Source: JADGHX01 sp035760965 (GTDB lineage: Bacteria; Pseudomonadota; Gammaproteobacteria; Steroidobacterales; Steroidobacteraceae). From it: DNA of 64,000 nt. The DNA lies in contig DASTRY010000041.1 in the NCBI GenBank assembly GCA_035760965.1, forward strand, positions 1 through 64,000, read 5' to 3'. The notes under the pieces were generated by a model that made no database searches, was not told where the DNA came from, and saw only the letters and a program-made list of their open reading frames with translations. Shown here piece after piece: positions 44,484 through 52,970 of the stretch (its first letter is position 1; every line of letters starts with the position of its first letter). The position numbers and the translations under genes are program-made.

Positions 44484-45476
44484 ATGGATCGAGGCACCAT
44501 CTTAGTCACCGGAGGCGCCGGCTACATCGGCAGCCACACTGTCCTCCAGCTGCGCGAGCGAGGCGAGCGGGTGGTGGTGCTCGACAATCTCTACAGTGGT
44601 TTCCGGCAAGCGGTGCTCGATACGCCGCTGATCGTCGGCAGCGTCGGCGATCGGGAGCTGGTCGCCCGGGTGCTGCGCGATCACAAGGTCGATACCGTCC
44701 TGCACTTCGCGGCGCACACCATCGTGCCCGAGTCCGTCGCCGACCCGCTCAAGTACTACGGCAACAATACGTGCGGGACGCGCACGCTCCTCGAATGCTG
44801 CGCCGAGGCCGGGGTCAAGCACTTCGTGTTCTCCTCGACCGCGGCCGTGTATGGCATCCCCTCCTCGCCCTATGCCGACGAAACGACCCCCACCGCACCG
44901 ATCAATCCGTACGGCACTTCGAAGCTCATGTCCGAGTGGATGCTGCGCGACCTCGCCGCGGCGAGCCCGCTGCGGTACGTCTCGCTGCGCTACTTCAACG
45001 TAGCGGGATCGGATACGGGCGGACGCCTCGGCCAATCCACCCGCAAGGCGACGCTGCTCATCAAGGTGGCCTGCGAGGTGGTCGTCGGCAAGCGCCAACA
45101 CCTCTCGATCTTCGGGACGGACTACGCGACCCCCGACGGTACCGGCGTGCGCGACTACATCCACGTCGAGGACCTGGCTCGGGCGCACCTCGACGCGCTC
45201 ACCTATCTGCGCGATGGCGGACCGTCGGTGGTGCTGAACTGCGGGTACGGGCACGGGTACAGTGTCCGCGACGTCATCCGGACCGTCGAGAAAGTGGTGG
45301 CCGCCCCGCTTCCCGTGAAGGAGGAGCCCCGCCGCGCGGGCGATCCCCCGATCCTGGTCGCCAAGGCCGACCGGGTGCGTGCGACGCTCGGCTGGACCCC
45401 GAAACTCGATGATCTCGACCTCATCGTCCGCAGCGCCCTCGACTGGGAACGCAAACTTCAGCGCGCTCCCTGGTAG
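44484..45476 (+). CDS. galE: UDP-glucose 4-epimerase
   Basis: SDR-family epimerase of 330 residues from ATG 44484 (an upstream ATG at 44400 adds 28 residues that do not fit). The motifs are ILVTGGAGYIGSHTVLQL for NAD binding, FSSTAAVYG, the catalytic NPYGTSK (Tyr/Lys) and YIHVEDLARAHL. The C-terminus is usual for GalE. It interconverts UDP-glucose and UDP-galactose, supplying precursors for surface polysaccharide, which fits the exopolysaccharide locus 4 kb downstream. Divergent from srkA. A sensor kinase gene starts 23 bases after its stop. Confidence 0.93.
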   Translation: MDRGTILVTGGAGYIGSHTVLQLRERGERVVVLDNLYSGFRQAVLDTPLIVGSVGDRELVARVLRDHKVDTVLHFAAHTIVPESVADPLKYYGNNTCGTRTLLECCAEAGVKHFVFSSTAAVYGIPSSPYADETTPTAPINPYGTSKLMSEWMLRDLAAASPLRYVSLRYFNVAGSDTGGRLGQSTRKATLLIKVACEVVVGKRQHLSIFGTDYATPDGTGVRDYIHVEDLARAHLDALTYLRDGGPSVVLNCGYGHGYSVRDVIRTVEKVVAAPLPVKEEPRRAGDPPILVAKADRVRATLGWTPKLDDLDLIVRSALDWERKLQRAPW

Positions 45477-45499
45477 CCGCACCGCTACAATGGACGGCC

Positions 45500-47002
45500 A
45501 TGCGTTGGGCCCGTCCTAAGTCTCTGAGCGGCTTGATGCTGCTCGGCCTGTTTCTGATCGCCGCGCCGCTCGTCGTCGCGCTGGTCGATGCCGGCCTGCA
45601 AATTCGCGTGCTCGCGAGCACCGGGCAGAAGCTCGTGACCGAGGGCGTCGGGGCCGCGCGCGCCTCGCAGGAGATGTTCAGCAAGATCGCCGAGGTGGAG
45701 CGCGCGGCCAAGCTGTACAACGTCCTCAAAACCTCGGACGTTCTCACCGCCTACCGCAACCAGGACGAGGGACTCTCCGCCATCCGCAGCCAGCTCGACC
45801 GCCACCTGCGTACGGCGGAATCGCGCAAGACGCTCGAGGAGCTCGGCGATCTGCAGGGAACGATTCGTCTCAGCGTACTGTCCATGCCCCACGGCGCGGC
45901 CGATCCGGACGATCTGTCGCGTCGGTTCGCGGAGCTGAGCGCGCTCGCCAATCGAGTCGCGCAGCAGAGCAAGGCGGAGATCGACTCCGAGGTCGCGGCT
46001 CTCGAGCAGCAGACGCAACGCGCAAGACGTCGCCTGCTGTGGCAATCGGCATTGCTGCTGCCCCTCACGGTGATCGCGATCATCGCGGTGACGCTCGTCG
46101 TGGGTCGCCCGCTGCGCACGCTCGATCGCGCGATCAGCGAGCTCGGCAGCGGCACGTTCTCGCGCGAGATCGTGGTCTCCGGTCCGCAGGACCTCGAGCG
46201 GCTCGGCCGCCAGCTCGAATGGCTGCGCGGACGCCTGCTCGATCTGGCGAACGAGCGCAGCCGCTTCCTGCGCCACATGTCGCACGAACTGAAGACGCCG
46301 CTTGCGAACATCCGCGAAGGCACGGAGCTTCTGATGGACGGCGCGGTCGGCGAGCTCGACACGAATCAACGGGAGGTAACGGGAATTCTGCGGGAGAACG
46401 GCATCAAGCTGCAGCGGCTGATCGAGAACCTGCTCTCGTTCAGCGCCTGGCAGAGCTCCGCATCGTCGCTCGACATCAGCGAGTTCCGGCTGCGCCCGCT
46501 CGTCAAGCAGGTGCTCGAAAATCAGCAGCTCACGCTGCTCTCGCAGCGCGTGCGTCTCGACGTGAAGATCGAGGACGTGACGCTCGTTGCGGATCGCGGC
46601 AAAGTGCGCCTCATACTGGAGAATCTGCTGTCGAACGCGGTGAAGTACTCGCCGAAGGGTGGGGTCATTCACATGAGCGCGCAGCGCGCCGACGATCAGC
46701 TCGTGCTCGATGTGGCGGACAACGGCCCGGGCATCGCGGCCGAGGATCGCGCGCACATCTTCGATGCATTCTATACCGGACGCGCCGCGCGCAGCGGCAG
46801 CCTGAAGGGTACGGGCATCGGGCTGTCGGTGGTGCTCGAGTTCGTGAACGCGCACGGCGGCAGCGTGCAGCTCATCGACGGCGAATTCCCGGGCGCACAT
46901 TTCCGGATCCTCATGCCCATTCACGCCGCGAGCGGCGATCAACCCGCGAGCAGCTCGACACGAGATGCGAAGGACTCACGCGAACATGCCAATGCCGCGT
47001 GA
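45500..47002 (+). CDS. glrK: Sensor histidine kinase QseE/GlrK
   Basis: Membrane histidine kinase of 500 residues. It has helix 1 at 10-30, a periplasmic helical sensor of about 150 residues, helix 2 at about 182-203, a HAMP-like linker, the H-box SHELKTPLANIREG (His262), and an ATPase domain with N-box LLSNAVKYSPKGG, G1 DVADNGPGI and GTGIGLSVV. Gene order (kinase, lipoprotein, sigma-54 regulator) matches the enterobacterial qseE-qseG-qseF (glrK-yfhG-glrR) operon, which controls envelope stress and, in E. coli, the small RNA GlmY. The next gene begins before this one ends. Confidence 0.9.
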   Translation: MRWARPKSLSGLMLLGLFLIAAPLVVALVDAGLQIRVLASTGQKLVTEGVGAARASQEMFSKIAEVERAAKLYNVLKTSDVLTAYRNQDEGLSAIRSQLDRHLRTAESRKTLEELGDLQGTIRLSVLSMPHGAADPDDLSRRFAELSALANRVAQQSKAEIDSEVAALEQQTQRARRRLLWQSALLLPLTVIAIIAVTLVVGRPLRTLDRAISELGSGTFSREIVVSGPQDLERLGRQLEWLRGRLLDLANERSRFLRHMSHELKTPLANIREGTELLMDGAVGELDTNQREVTGILRENGIKLQRLIENLLSFSAWQSSASSLDISEFRLRPLVKQVLENQQLTLLSQRVRLDVKIEDVTLVADRGKVRLILENLLSNAVKYSPKGGVIHMSAQRADDQLVLDVADNGPGIAAEDRAHIFDAFYTGRAARSGSLKGTGIGLSVVLEFVNAHGGSVQLIDGEFPGAHFRILMPIHAASGDQPASSSTRDAKDSREHANAA

Positions 47003-47669
47003 GCTTTCGTCGGGGCGCGCGACCTGGCTCTCGCGCGCGGCGTTCCCCACCGCTGCCGCACTGCTCGTCGCGCTCGGGCTCGCGGGCTGTACCGCGGCCG
47101 ACCTCTTCACACGCAGCCCGCCGCGCGCGGCGGAGCCCGCGCCGGTGGTCGATCGCACCACCGCCGCCGCGATAGTCGTGACGGGCTATCTCGACGGTCT
47201 GCAGAAGCTGCTCATGAGCCCGCCCGCCGAGCAGGCCGAGATCGTCGCCGCGGCTCAGCGCGAATTCGAGCTCGCGCCGACGCCGAGTCATCAGCTTCGA
47301 TACGCCCTCATCCTCGCGACGCCGGGCCACGCCGCGACCGATCAGCCGCGCGCGCAGCGCATGTTGCGCGAGCTGATGGCATCGCCCGCGGCGCTCCTGC
47401 CTGCCGAACGCGCGCTCGCCTTCCTCGAGATGCAGAAGGTCGACGCGCAAGTGACGCTCGTCACGGAGAACAAGCGCCTGCAGGCCGCCGCGGCTCGCAC
47501 GCAAGCGGACAAAAGTAGCGCCTTGGCAAAGCGACTTCAGTCGGAGCAGGATGAAAACGCCCGTTTACGTAAAGAGCTCGACGCCGCGCAGGCAAAGCTC
47601 GATGCCATTTCCGATATCGAGCGCTCCCTGTCGGAGCGAAAACCGAGCGCTGAATCACGCTCGCCTTGA
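46986..47669 (+). CDS. qseG: QseG-like outer-membrane lipoprotein
   Basis: Lipoprotein of 227 residues from ATG 46986, overlapping the kinase gene by 17 bases; an ATG at 46965 would add seven. The signal peptide ends in lipobox LAGC. The mature part holds a helical domain (AAIVVTGYLDGLQKLLMSPPAEQAEIV..., PSHQLRYALILATPGH), followed by a long coiled coil at about 145-215. The latter pattern (RYALLLATPGH-like) and the position between kinase and regulator identify it with QseG/YfhG. In enterobacteria, QseG in the outer membrane interacts with and activates the QseE kinase. Confidence 0.85.
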   Translation: MPMPRELSSGRATWLSRAAFPTAAALLVALGLAGCTAADLFTRSPPRAAEPAPVVDRTTAAAIVVTGYLDGLQKLLMSPPAEQAEIVAAAQREFELAPTPSHQLRYALILATPGHAATDQPRAQRMLRELMASPAALLPAERALAFLEMQKVDAQVTLVTENKRLQAAAARTQADKSSALAKRLQSEQDENARLRKELDAAQAKLDAISDIERSLSERKPSAESRSP

Positions 47670-47783
47670 CGCCAAACGGCGACACGCTCAGAACGTATTA
47701 GTATCGGAGGCTGTCGCACAGCCAGTAGGAATTTTCCCGTGCTTCAGCCCGCCGTATATACCGAGAATCGAAGGACACCGATC

Positions 47784-49130
47784 GTGAACCAGACTGGCAA
47801 ACGCAAGGCACGCATCCTCGTCGTCGATGACGACCCGGGCCTGCTCCGCCTGCTGACCATCCGGTTGCGCGCGGAGAACTACGACGTCGAAGCCGTCGAG
47901 AGCGGCGCGCAGGCCCTCGCGGCCGCCAGTCGCTTCCGTCCCGACCTCGTGATCACCGATCTGCGCATGGACCAGATGGACGGCATCGGTCTGCTGAAAG
48001 AGCTGCAGAATCGTTGGCCGGGCCTGAAGGTCATCATCCTCACCGCGCACGGCACGATTCCCGATGCGGTGCAGGCGACGCAGATGGGCGCGTTCGGCTT
48101 TCTCACGAAGCCGGTCGACAAGCAGGAGCTGCTCGATCAGGTGCAGAAAGCGCTGCGCATCTCGGGCTTCGGTGCGTCGGATGAAGATTGGCGCGCGGAG
48201 ATCGTCACGCGCAGCTCGGTGATGGAAGAGAAGCTCGCGCAGGCGCACATGGTCGCGGGCACCGATGCGCGCGTGCTCATCACGGGTGAGAGCGGCACCG
48301 GCAAGGAATTGCTCGCGCGCGCGATCCATCGCGCGAGCCCGCGCAAGAACAAGCCGTTCGTCGCGATCAACTGCTCGGCGATGGCGGAGAACCTGCTCGA
48401 GTCCGAGCTCTTCGGTCATCAGAAGGGCTCGTTCACGGGCGCGACGCGCGATCATCGCGGCCTCTTCCAGGCGGCCGACGGCGGCACGCTGATGCTCGAT
48501 GAGATTGGCGACATGCCGCCGCGTCTGCAGGTGAAGCTGCTGCGCGTGCTGCAGGAGAACGTCATTCGCCCGGTCGGCAGCACGGATGCCATCACGGTCA
48601 ACGTGCGCGTCATCTCGGCGACGCACCGCGACCTGCAGCAGTTCATGACCTCGGGCCAGTTCCGCGAGGACCTGTACTACCGCTTGAACGTCGTGCACAT
48701 CGAGATGCCGCCGCTCAATCGGCGCCGCGAGGACATCCCGCTGCTCGTCGCGCACTTCCTCGCGCAGATCGCGAAGGAAAGCGGCGTGCGCAAGATCTAT
48801 GCGCCGGAAGCGGTGGAGCTGCTCGCGACCGCGGATTGGCCGGGCAACATCCGGCAGCTGCAGAACGTCGTGCGCCAGAACGTGGCGCTGTCGCAGACGC
48901 CGATCATTCCCGTCGAGCTCGTTCAGCAGTCGCTCGGCGGCGGCCCGGGCCGCCTGCCCTCGTTCGACGAGGCGCGCGACGAGTTCACGCGCAGCTACCT
49001 CTCGCAAATTCTGCAAATCACGGGCGGCAACGTGAGTCAGGCGGCGCGCCTCGCCAAGCGCAACCGCACGGACTTCTACAAGCTGCTCGGCCGCCACCAG
49101 CTCACGCCGGAGGAGTTCAAACAGCGCTGA
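47784..49130 (+). CDS. glrR: Sigma-54-dependent response regulator QseF/GlrR
   Basis: NtrC-family regulator of 448 residues from GTG 47784, with AAGGA upstream; a GTG at 47739 would add 15. Receiver domain 10-125 with phosphorylation site Asp59 (LVITDLRMDQMDG). AAA+ domain with GESGTGKE, the sigma-54-contacting loop GSFTGA and DEIGDMPPRLQVKLLRVLQE. C-terminal Fis-type helix-turn-helix GNVSQAARLAKRNRTDFYKLL. Phosphorylated GlrR drives promoters read by sigma-54 RNA polymerase. It is the only such activator visible here and lies directly beside an exopolysaccharide locus with several sigma-54-like promoters. A strong terminator follows. Confidence 0.93.
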   Translation: MNQTGKRKARILVVDDDPGLLRLLTIRLRAENYDVEAVESGAQALAAASRFRPDLVITDLRMDQMDGIGLLKELQNRWPGLKVIILTAHGTIPDAVQATQMGAFGFLTKPVDKQELLDQVQKALRISGFGASDEDWRAEIVTRSSVMEEKLAQAHMVAGTDARVLITGESGTGKELLARAIHRASPRKNKPFVAINCSAMAENLLESELFGHQKGSFTGATRDHRGLFQAADGGTLMLDEIGDMPPRLQVKLLRVLQENVIRPVGSTDAITVNVRVISATHRDLQQFMTSGQFREDLYYRLNVVHIEMPPLNRRREDIPLLVAHFLAQIAKESGVRKIYAPEAVELLATADWPGNIRQLQNVVRQNVALSQTPIIPVELVQQSLGGGPGRLPSFDEARDEFTRSYLSQILQITGGNVSQAARLAKRNRTDFYKLLGRHQLTPEEFKQR

Positions 49131-49159
49131 CATTCATACGCTTCTAGTCATCGCGCTTC

Positions 49160-49200
49160 GGCGCCGGGTCTCGCGAGGGACCCGGCGCCTTTTTTGTTTA
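49160..49200 (+). terminator. Rho-independent terminator after glrR
   Basis: Stem GGCGCCGGGTC (49160-49170) pairs perfectly with GACCCGGCGCC (49179-49189) around an 8-base loop and is followed by a T-run (TTTTTTGTTT). It closes the glrK-qseG-glrR operon. Confidence 0.95.
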
Positions 49201-49206
49201 CCCGCC

Positions 49207-49222
49207 GGGAATGATAGTTGCG
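49207..49222 (+). promoter_or_regulatory. Possible sigma-54 promoter before the GlpD-like gene
   Basis: GGGAATGATAGTTGCG has the GG-N10-GC spacing and the TTGC of a -12 element. The -24 element is imperfect (GGGAA for TGGCA). Predicted start about 49234, 28 bases before the ATG at 49262. It lies immediately after the glrR terminator. Weakest of the four sigma-54-like sites in this region. Confidence 0.4.
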
Positions 49223-49261
49223 TGTGTACGGTACCCTGCGTCGAGTCCACGATAACAAACG

Positions 49262-51058
49262 ATGCACCGCGACCTCCCGGAGCTGGCCCGAAACGAATAT
49301 GACGTGCTCGTCGTCGGTGGCGGAGCCGCCGGCGCGGCCGCAGCGCGCGAAGCGGCGCTGCGCGGCTACCGGACCGCGCTCATCGAGCGCGAAGACTTCG
49401 GCGCCGGCTCGTCCGCGCACTGCTTCAAGGTCGTTCACGGCGGTATTCGCTACATCCAGCACGGCGACGTGAAGCGGCTGCGCGCCTCCTGTCACGAGCG
49501 CTCGGTGTTCCTGCGACTCGCGCCGCATCTCGTCAAACCGTTGCCGTTCCTCATTCCCACGTACGGTTGGGGACGCAACGGCAAAGGTTTTCTCGGCGCG
49601 GGGATGCTCCTGTACGACGTCTTGAGCGCGGATCGCAATCGGCACACACGCGATCGCGCGCGGCGCATCCGGTGGACGCGCTTCTTCAGCCGCGCCGAAA
49701 CGCTGCGCTTGTTTCCGAGCGTGCCGAGCAAGGGACTCACCGGCGCGGCGGCGTTCGAAGACGGCCAAATGCACAACCCGCCGCGACTCGTGCTCGCCTT
49801 CGCGGCTGCGGCGCATGAGCTCGGCGCGAACGTCGCGAACTACGTCGCCGCCGAGCATCTGCTGATTCACAACAAACGCGTGTACGGCGTGGCCGCGCGC
49901 GACCTGCTGACGGACGAGCGCTTCGACATTCGCGCGAAAGTGGTGATCAACGCGGCGGGTCCATGGGCGGAAGGACTGCTCCGCGGCGTGAGCGCTGCGG
50001 CGGAACGCACGCCCGGCACCTATTCTCGCGACGCCTGCTTCGTCATCGATCGGCGCCCCACCTCACCCTACGCGCTGGCCGTGCCGGGCGCGAGCCAAGA
50101 TGCCGATGCCATCCTCGCCCGCAGTGCGCGGCATCTCTTCATGGTTCCTTGGCGGGAACGAACGCTCGTCGGCGTCTGGCACTCGGTAGTGCCGCGCGAC
50201 CCCGATGCCACGGGTCTCACGCGCGAGGAGCTGCGTGCGTACGTCGCTGAGATCAACGCCTGTCACCCCGGCTTCAACCTGCGCGAGTCGGAAGTGGAGC
50301 GTGTCGATTTCGGGCTGGTCCCGTTTGGCGATGCGACCGAGCAGCGCCCGGGCAGTCTCAGCTTCGGCAAGCAATCGCGTCTGATCGATCATCGTCGCGT
50401 CGACGGCATCTCGGGGCTCGTCACATCGATCAGCGTGCGCTACACGGTTGCGCGCATGGATGCAGTACACGCCGTACACTGCGCCGGGCGTCAGATCCTG
50501 AAGCATGCTTCGCGCGATCCACGCCTGCGCCACCTCACGTCCGAGACGATGCCGCTGCCGGGCGGTGCCATCGACGACATCGAGGCGCTCGCCAAAGAAG
50601 TGCAGCGAACCCGGCCGGCATGGCTCTCCGCCGTCTCCGCCGCAACGCTGCTCGCGAATTTCGGCACACATATGTCGCGCGTTCTGGCGCTGGCGGATGC
50701 CGACGCGTCGTTGCGTAGGTACGTGGCCGGCACCGACGTGACCTACGCCGAGATCGCGTACGCGCTGCGCGAAGAGTGCGCGCAGACGATGAGCGATATC
50801 GTGTTCCGGCGCACCGAGCTCGGAACCGCCGGCCATCCCGGCGAAGCGGCGCTCACCGAGCTTGCCGCGTTCATGCAGAGTCGACTCGGCTGGTCGGACA
50901 GTCGCACGGCAGAGGAACGTCGCCGCGTCGACGCGCAGTTCGCGCGCTATCTGGCGAGCGCCGAGCGCCCGTGCGACGGCTCGATGACGGGCACGTATGC
51001 AAGCTTGCCCATGGACGCGTTCGGAGCGGCGCCCGCGCCGCTCGGTCAGACCGCCTGA
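49262..51058 (+). CDS. FAD-dependent glycerol-3-phosphate dehydrogenase/oxidase-like protein
   Basis: Flavoprotein of 598 residues related to GlpD. It has an N-terminal FAD fold YDVLVVGGGAAGAAAAREAALRGY, then FGAGSSAHCFKVVHGGIRYIQHGD (GlpD has GTSSRSSKLIHGGLRYLE here). AAAFEDGQMHNPPRLVLAFA and VVINAAGPWAEGLL follow, with a C-terminal helical domain (TYAEIAYALREECAQTMSDIVFRRTELG) typical of GlpD. It oxidises glycerol 3-phosphate or a similar polyol phosphate and feeds electrons to quinones. Placement at the head of an exopolysaccharide locus, followed 18 bases later by an epimerase, suggests a role in precursor metabolism or a modified substrate. Confidence 0.85.
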   Translation: MHRDLPELARNEYDVLVVGGGAAGAAAAREAALRGYRTALIEREDFGAGSSAHCFKVVHGGIRYIQHGDVKRLRASCHERSVFLRLAPHLVKPLPFLIPTYGWGRNGKGFLGAGMLLYDVLSADRNRHTRDRARRIRWTRFFSRAETLRLFPSVPSKGLTGAAAFEDGQMHNPPRLVLAFAAAAHELGANVANYVAAEHLLIHNKRVYGVAARDLLTDERFDIRAKVVINAAGPWAEGLLRGVSAAAERTPGTYSRDACFVIDRRPTSPYALAVPGASQDADAILARSARHLFMVPWRERTLVGVWHSVVPRDPDATGLTREELRAYVAEINACHPGFNLRESEVERVDFGLVPFGDATEQRPGSLSFGKQSRLIDHRRVDGISGLVTSISVRYTVARMDAVHAVHCAGRQILKHASRDPRLRHLTSETMPLPGGAIDDIEALAKEVQRTRPAWLSAVSAATLLANFGTHMSRVLALADADASLRRYVAGTDVTYAEIAYALREECAQTMSDIVFRRTELGTAGHPGEAALTELAAFMQSRLGWSDSRTAEERRRVDAQFARYLASAERPCDGSMTGTYASLPMDAFGAAPAPLGQTA

Positions 51059-51076
51059 GCTGCATCCGGGTCGCGT

Positions 51077-52069
51077 ATGAAAGTCTTCCTCACCGGCGGC
51101 ACCGGTTTCATCGGCTCGCAGCTCGCGCCGTATGCGCGCAACGCCGGGCACGACATCACGGTTGCGAGCCCGATCAACAATGCGACGGAGAAGTTTCGCT
51201 GCGACCTGCTCCGGCGCGCCGGTCTAACAGTCGTGGAAGCGGCGCTCGACGACACCGAGCGCCTGCGAGCTGTGCTTCCAGGTCATGACGCAATCATTCA
51301 CCTCGCAGCCGCGCAGCACGAAGCGGAAGCGCCGGAGAGTCACTTCCGCAAGGTGAACGTCGAAGGCACGCACAATCTCCTGACGCTCGCTGTCGAGTGC
51401 GGCGTGCCGCGCTTCGTTCACGGCAGCACCATCGGTGTGTACGGTAATGCGTCGAACGGCGTGCTCGACGAAACGAGCCCGCTCGCGCCCGACAATCCGT
51501 ACGGCCGCACCAAGGCCGAAGCCGAGCGCGTCGTGCAGGGCTTCCGCGAACGTATCGAGACCGTCATCGTGCGGATCTCCGAGACCTACGGGCCCGCCGA
51601 TCTGCGCCTTCTGAAGCTCTTCAAGGCGATCCGGAAGGGGCGCTACGTGACGCTCGGCAACGGGCGCAACGAGCGCCAGCTCATCTACGTCGAGGACCTG
51701 TGTCGCGCGCTGCTCGCGGCGGCACAGTCGCGCGAGGCGGTGGGCCAAACGATCATCCTCGCGGGGAACGAGCGCCTGACGACGGACCAGATGATCGCGG
51801 CGATCAGCGCCGCTCTCGGCAAACCGCCGATCACGCGCCACATTCCGCTCTGGCCGTTCGACGTGGCGGCGGCGGTGTGCGAGACCTGCCTGCCGCCGCT
51901 CGGCCTGAAGCCGCCGCTGCACCGGCGCCGGCTGGATTTCTTTCGCAAGTCGTTCCGCTTCTCGACCGAGCGCGCGGCGCGCGTGCTCGATTTTTCCCCG
52001 CAAGTGCCGTTCACCGACGGCGCGCGGCGCACGGCGCAGTGGTATCGCGAGAAGGGACTGCTGAGCTGA
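51077..52069 (+). CDS. NAD-dependent nucleotide-sugar epimerase/dehydratase
   Basis: Extended SDR of 330 residues. NAD motif VFLTGGTGFIGSQLAPYA, the substrate loop HGSTIGVYGNAS, catalytic YGRTK (Tyr/Lys in NPYGRTKAEAE), and RQLIYVEDLCRALLAAA near the sugar-binding end. It acts on a nucleotide sugar or on a lipid-linked sugar in polysaccharide assembly; the exact reaction is not evident. It is 18 bases after the GlpD-like gene, so probably the same transcript, and convergent with the methyltransferase gene (6 bases between stops). Confidence 0.9.
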   Translation: MKVFLTGGTGFIGSQLAPYARNAGHDITVASPINNATEKFRCDLLRRAGLTVVEAALDDTERLRAVLPGHDAIIHLAAAQHEAEAPESHFRKVNVEGTHNLLTLAVECGVPRFVHGSTIGVYGNASNGVLDETSPLAPDNPYGRTKAEAERVVQGFRERIETVIVRISETYGPADLRLLKLFKAIRKGRYVTLGNGRNERQLIYVEDLCRALLAAAQSREAVGQTIILAGNERLTTDQMIAAISAALGKPPITRHIPLWPFDVAAAVCETCLPPLGLKPPLHRRRLDFFRKSFRFSTERAARVLDFSPQVPFTDGARRTAQWYREKGLLS

Positions 52070-52075
52070 GCCTCA

Positions 52076-52858
52076 CTACTCCGCAGCGCTCACCGCGCTC
52101 GCCGCAATCTTCTTGCTCAGCACGCGGACTTTCTTACCGTAGAGCAAGAACACCGCGCGCATCAGCAGCTCGAGGACGCTCGTCACCGCCAACCCAACAT
52201 AATTCAGCGGATTCTTCCAGAACACATACAACTTCAGTGCGAACACCCGCACGTCGCGGAAGCCTGCGAGCTCGAGAATCTGCTGCAGGCTGTACTCGGT
52301 CACGTTGTAAAAATGGTCGATGTTGTGGGACAAATTTTCCGATCCCACCAAGGGGTTGGCGCCGTTCATGGCATACACGATCACCCGCCCGCCGGGCCGC
52401 AGGGCTGTCCGGCAGAGGCGCAGGAAGTCGAGCGTCTCGTCGAGCGTGAGATGGTTCAGCTCCTGCTCGGGAATGATCACGTCATACGCGGCGCTGCGCC
52501 CCTCGAGAAACTCGAACGCGCGCGCCGTCTCGCAGGGCAGGCCGTGGCGCTTCGCGTGCTCGACTTTCGCGGCGTCGGAATCGATGCCGAGCACGTTCGT
52601 GTAGCCCTGGTCGCGCAGCATCTTCACGAGATATCCGGGCCCGCAGCTCACGACGAGAATGCTGGCGTTGCGGTCTTGCGGCAGCCGCCCGAGATAGTTC
52701 GCACGGTAGTACGCTGTGAACGACTTGAACCCTTTGTCGATGTCCTTCGGCGCCTGCCAATAGGAGTCGAACGGCTCGAGCCGAGCCGCCAGCGCGCGCG
52801 GCTCCGGCGTGACCGGGGCAAGCGACGGAAACGGTGCAGGATGGGGCAGCGAGCTCAT
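52076..52858 (-). CDS. SAM-dependent methyltransferase
   Basis: Class I methyltransferase of 260 residues from ATG 52858 (an upstream in-frame ATG at 52990 would add 44 residues and run over the promoter of the opposite gene). The SAM-binding motif I is ILVVSCGPGYLVKML with the acidic residue in VLGIDSDAAKV. Then YDVIIPEQELNHL and LRPGGRVIVYAMNGANPL. After the domain, a hydrophobic segment and a basic tail (VRVLSKKIAASA) suggest membrane association. It probably methylates a sugar or lipid intermediate of the exopolysaccharide pathway. Divergent from the GT4 gene. Confidence 0.87.
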   Translation of the reverse strand: MSSLPHPAPFPSLAPVTPEPRALAARLEPFDSYWQAPKDIDKGFKSFTAYYRANYLGRLPQDRNASILVVSCGPGYLVKMLRDQGYTNVLGIDSDAAKVEHAKRHGLPCETARAFEFLEGRSAAYDVIIPEQELNHLTLDETLDFLRLCRTALRPGGRVIVYAMNGANPLVGSENLSHNIDHFYNVTEYSLQQILELAGFRDVRVFALKLYVFWKNPLNYVGLAVTSVLELLMRAVFLLYGKKVRVLSKKIAASAVSAAE

Positions 52859-52915
52859 GGAACAGACTCCCGTTGACAGACCAAGCTTGCGCGAACCTGA
52901 CGAGTCACGACGTTT

Positions 52916-52931
52916 TGGCACGCAGGATGCT
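52916..52931 (+). promoter_or_regulatory. Sigma-54 promoter of the GT4 gene
   Basis: TGGCACGCAGGATGCT fits the -24/-12 consensus TGGCACG-N4-TTGCA, with a perfect -24 element and GC at the right spacing in -12. Predicted transcription start about 52943; the GT4 gene starts at 52971. The activator is not identified, but glrR is nearby. Confidence 0.65.
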
Positions 52932-52970
52932 TGCCTGAGCCCGGTCGCGAGCCCGTCGAAGTGGTCCTGC

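Noticed and set aside
42869..45412. An 847-codon plus-strand frame over srkA and galE
   Set aside because: It runs antisense to srkA and out of frame with galE. Both of those have clear family motifs.
52859..52970. Sigma-54 promoter on the minus strand for the methyltransferase gene
   Set aside because: A GG-N10-GC match overlaps the plus-strand site, but the flanking -24/-12 bases do not fit.
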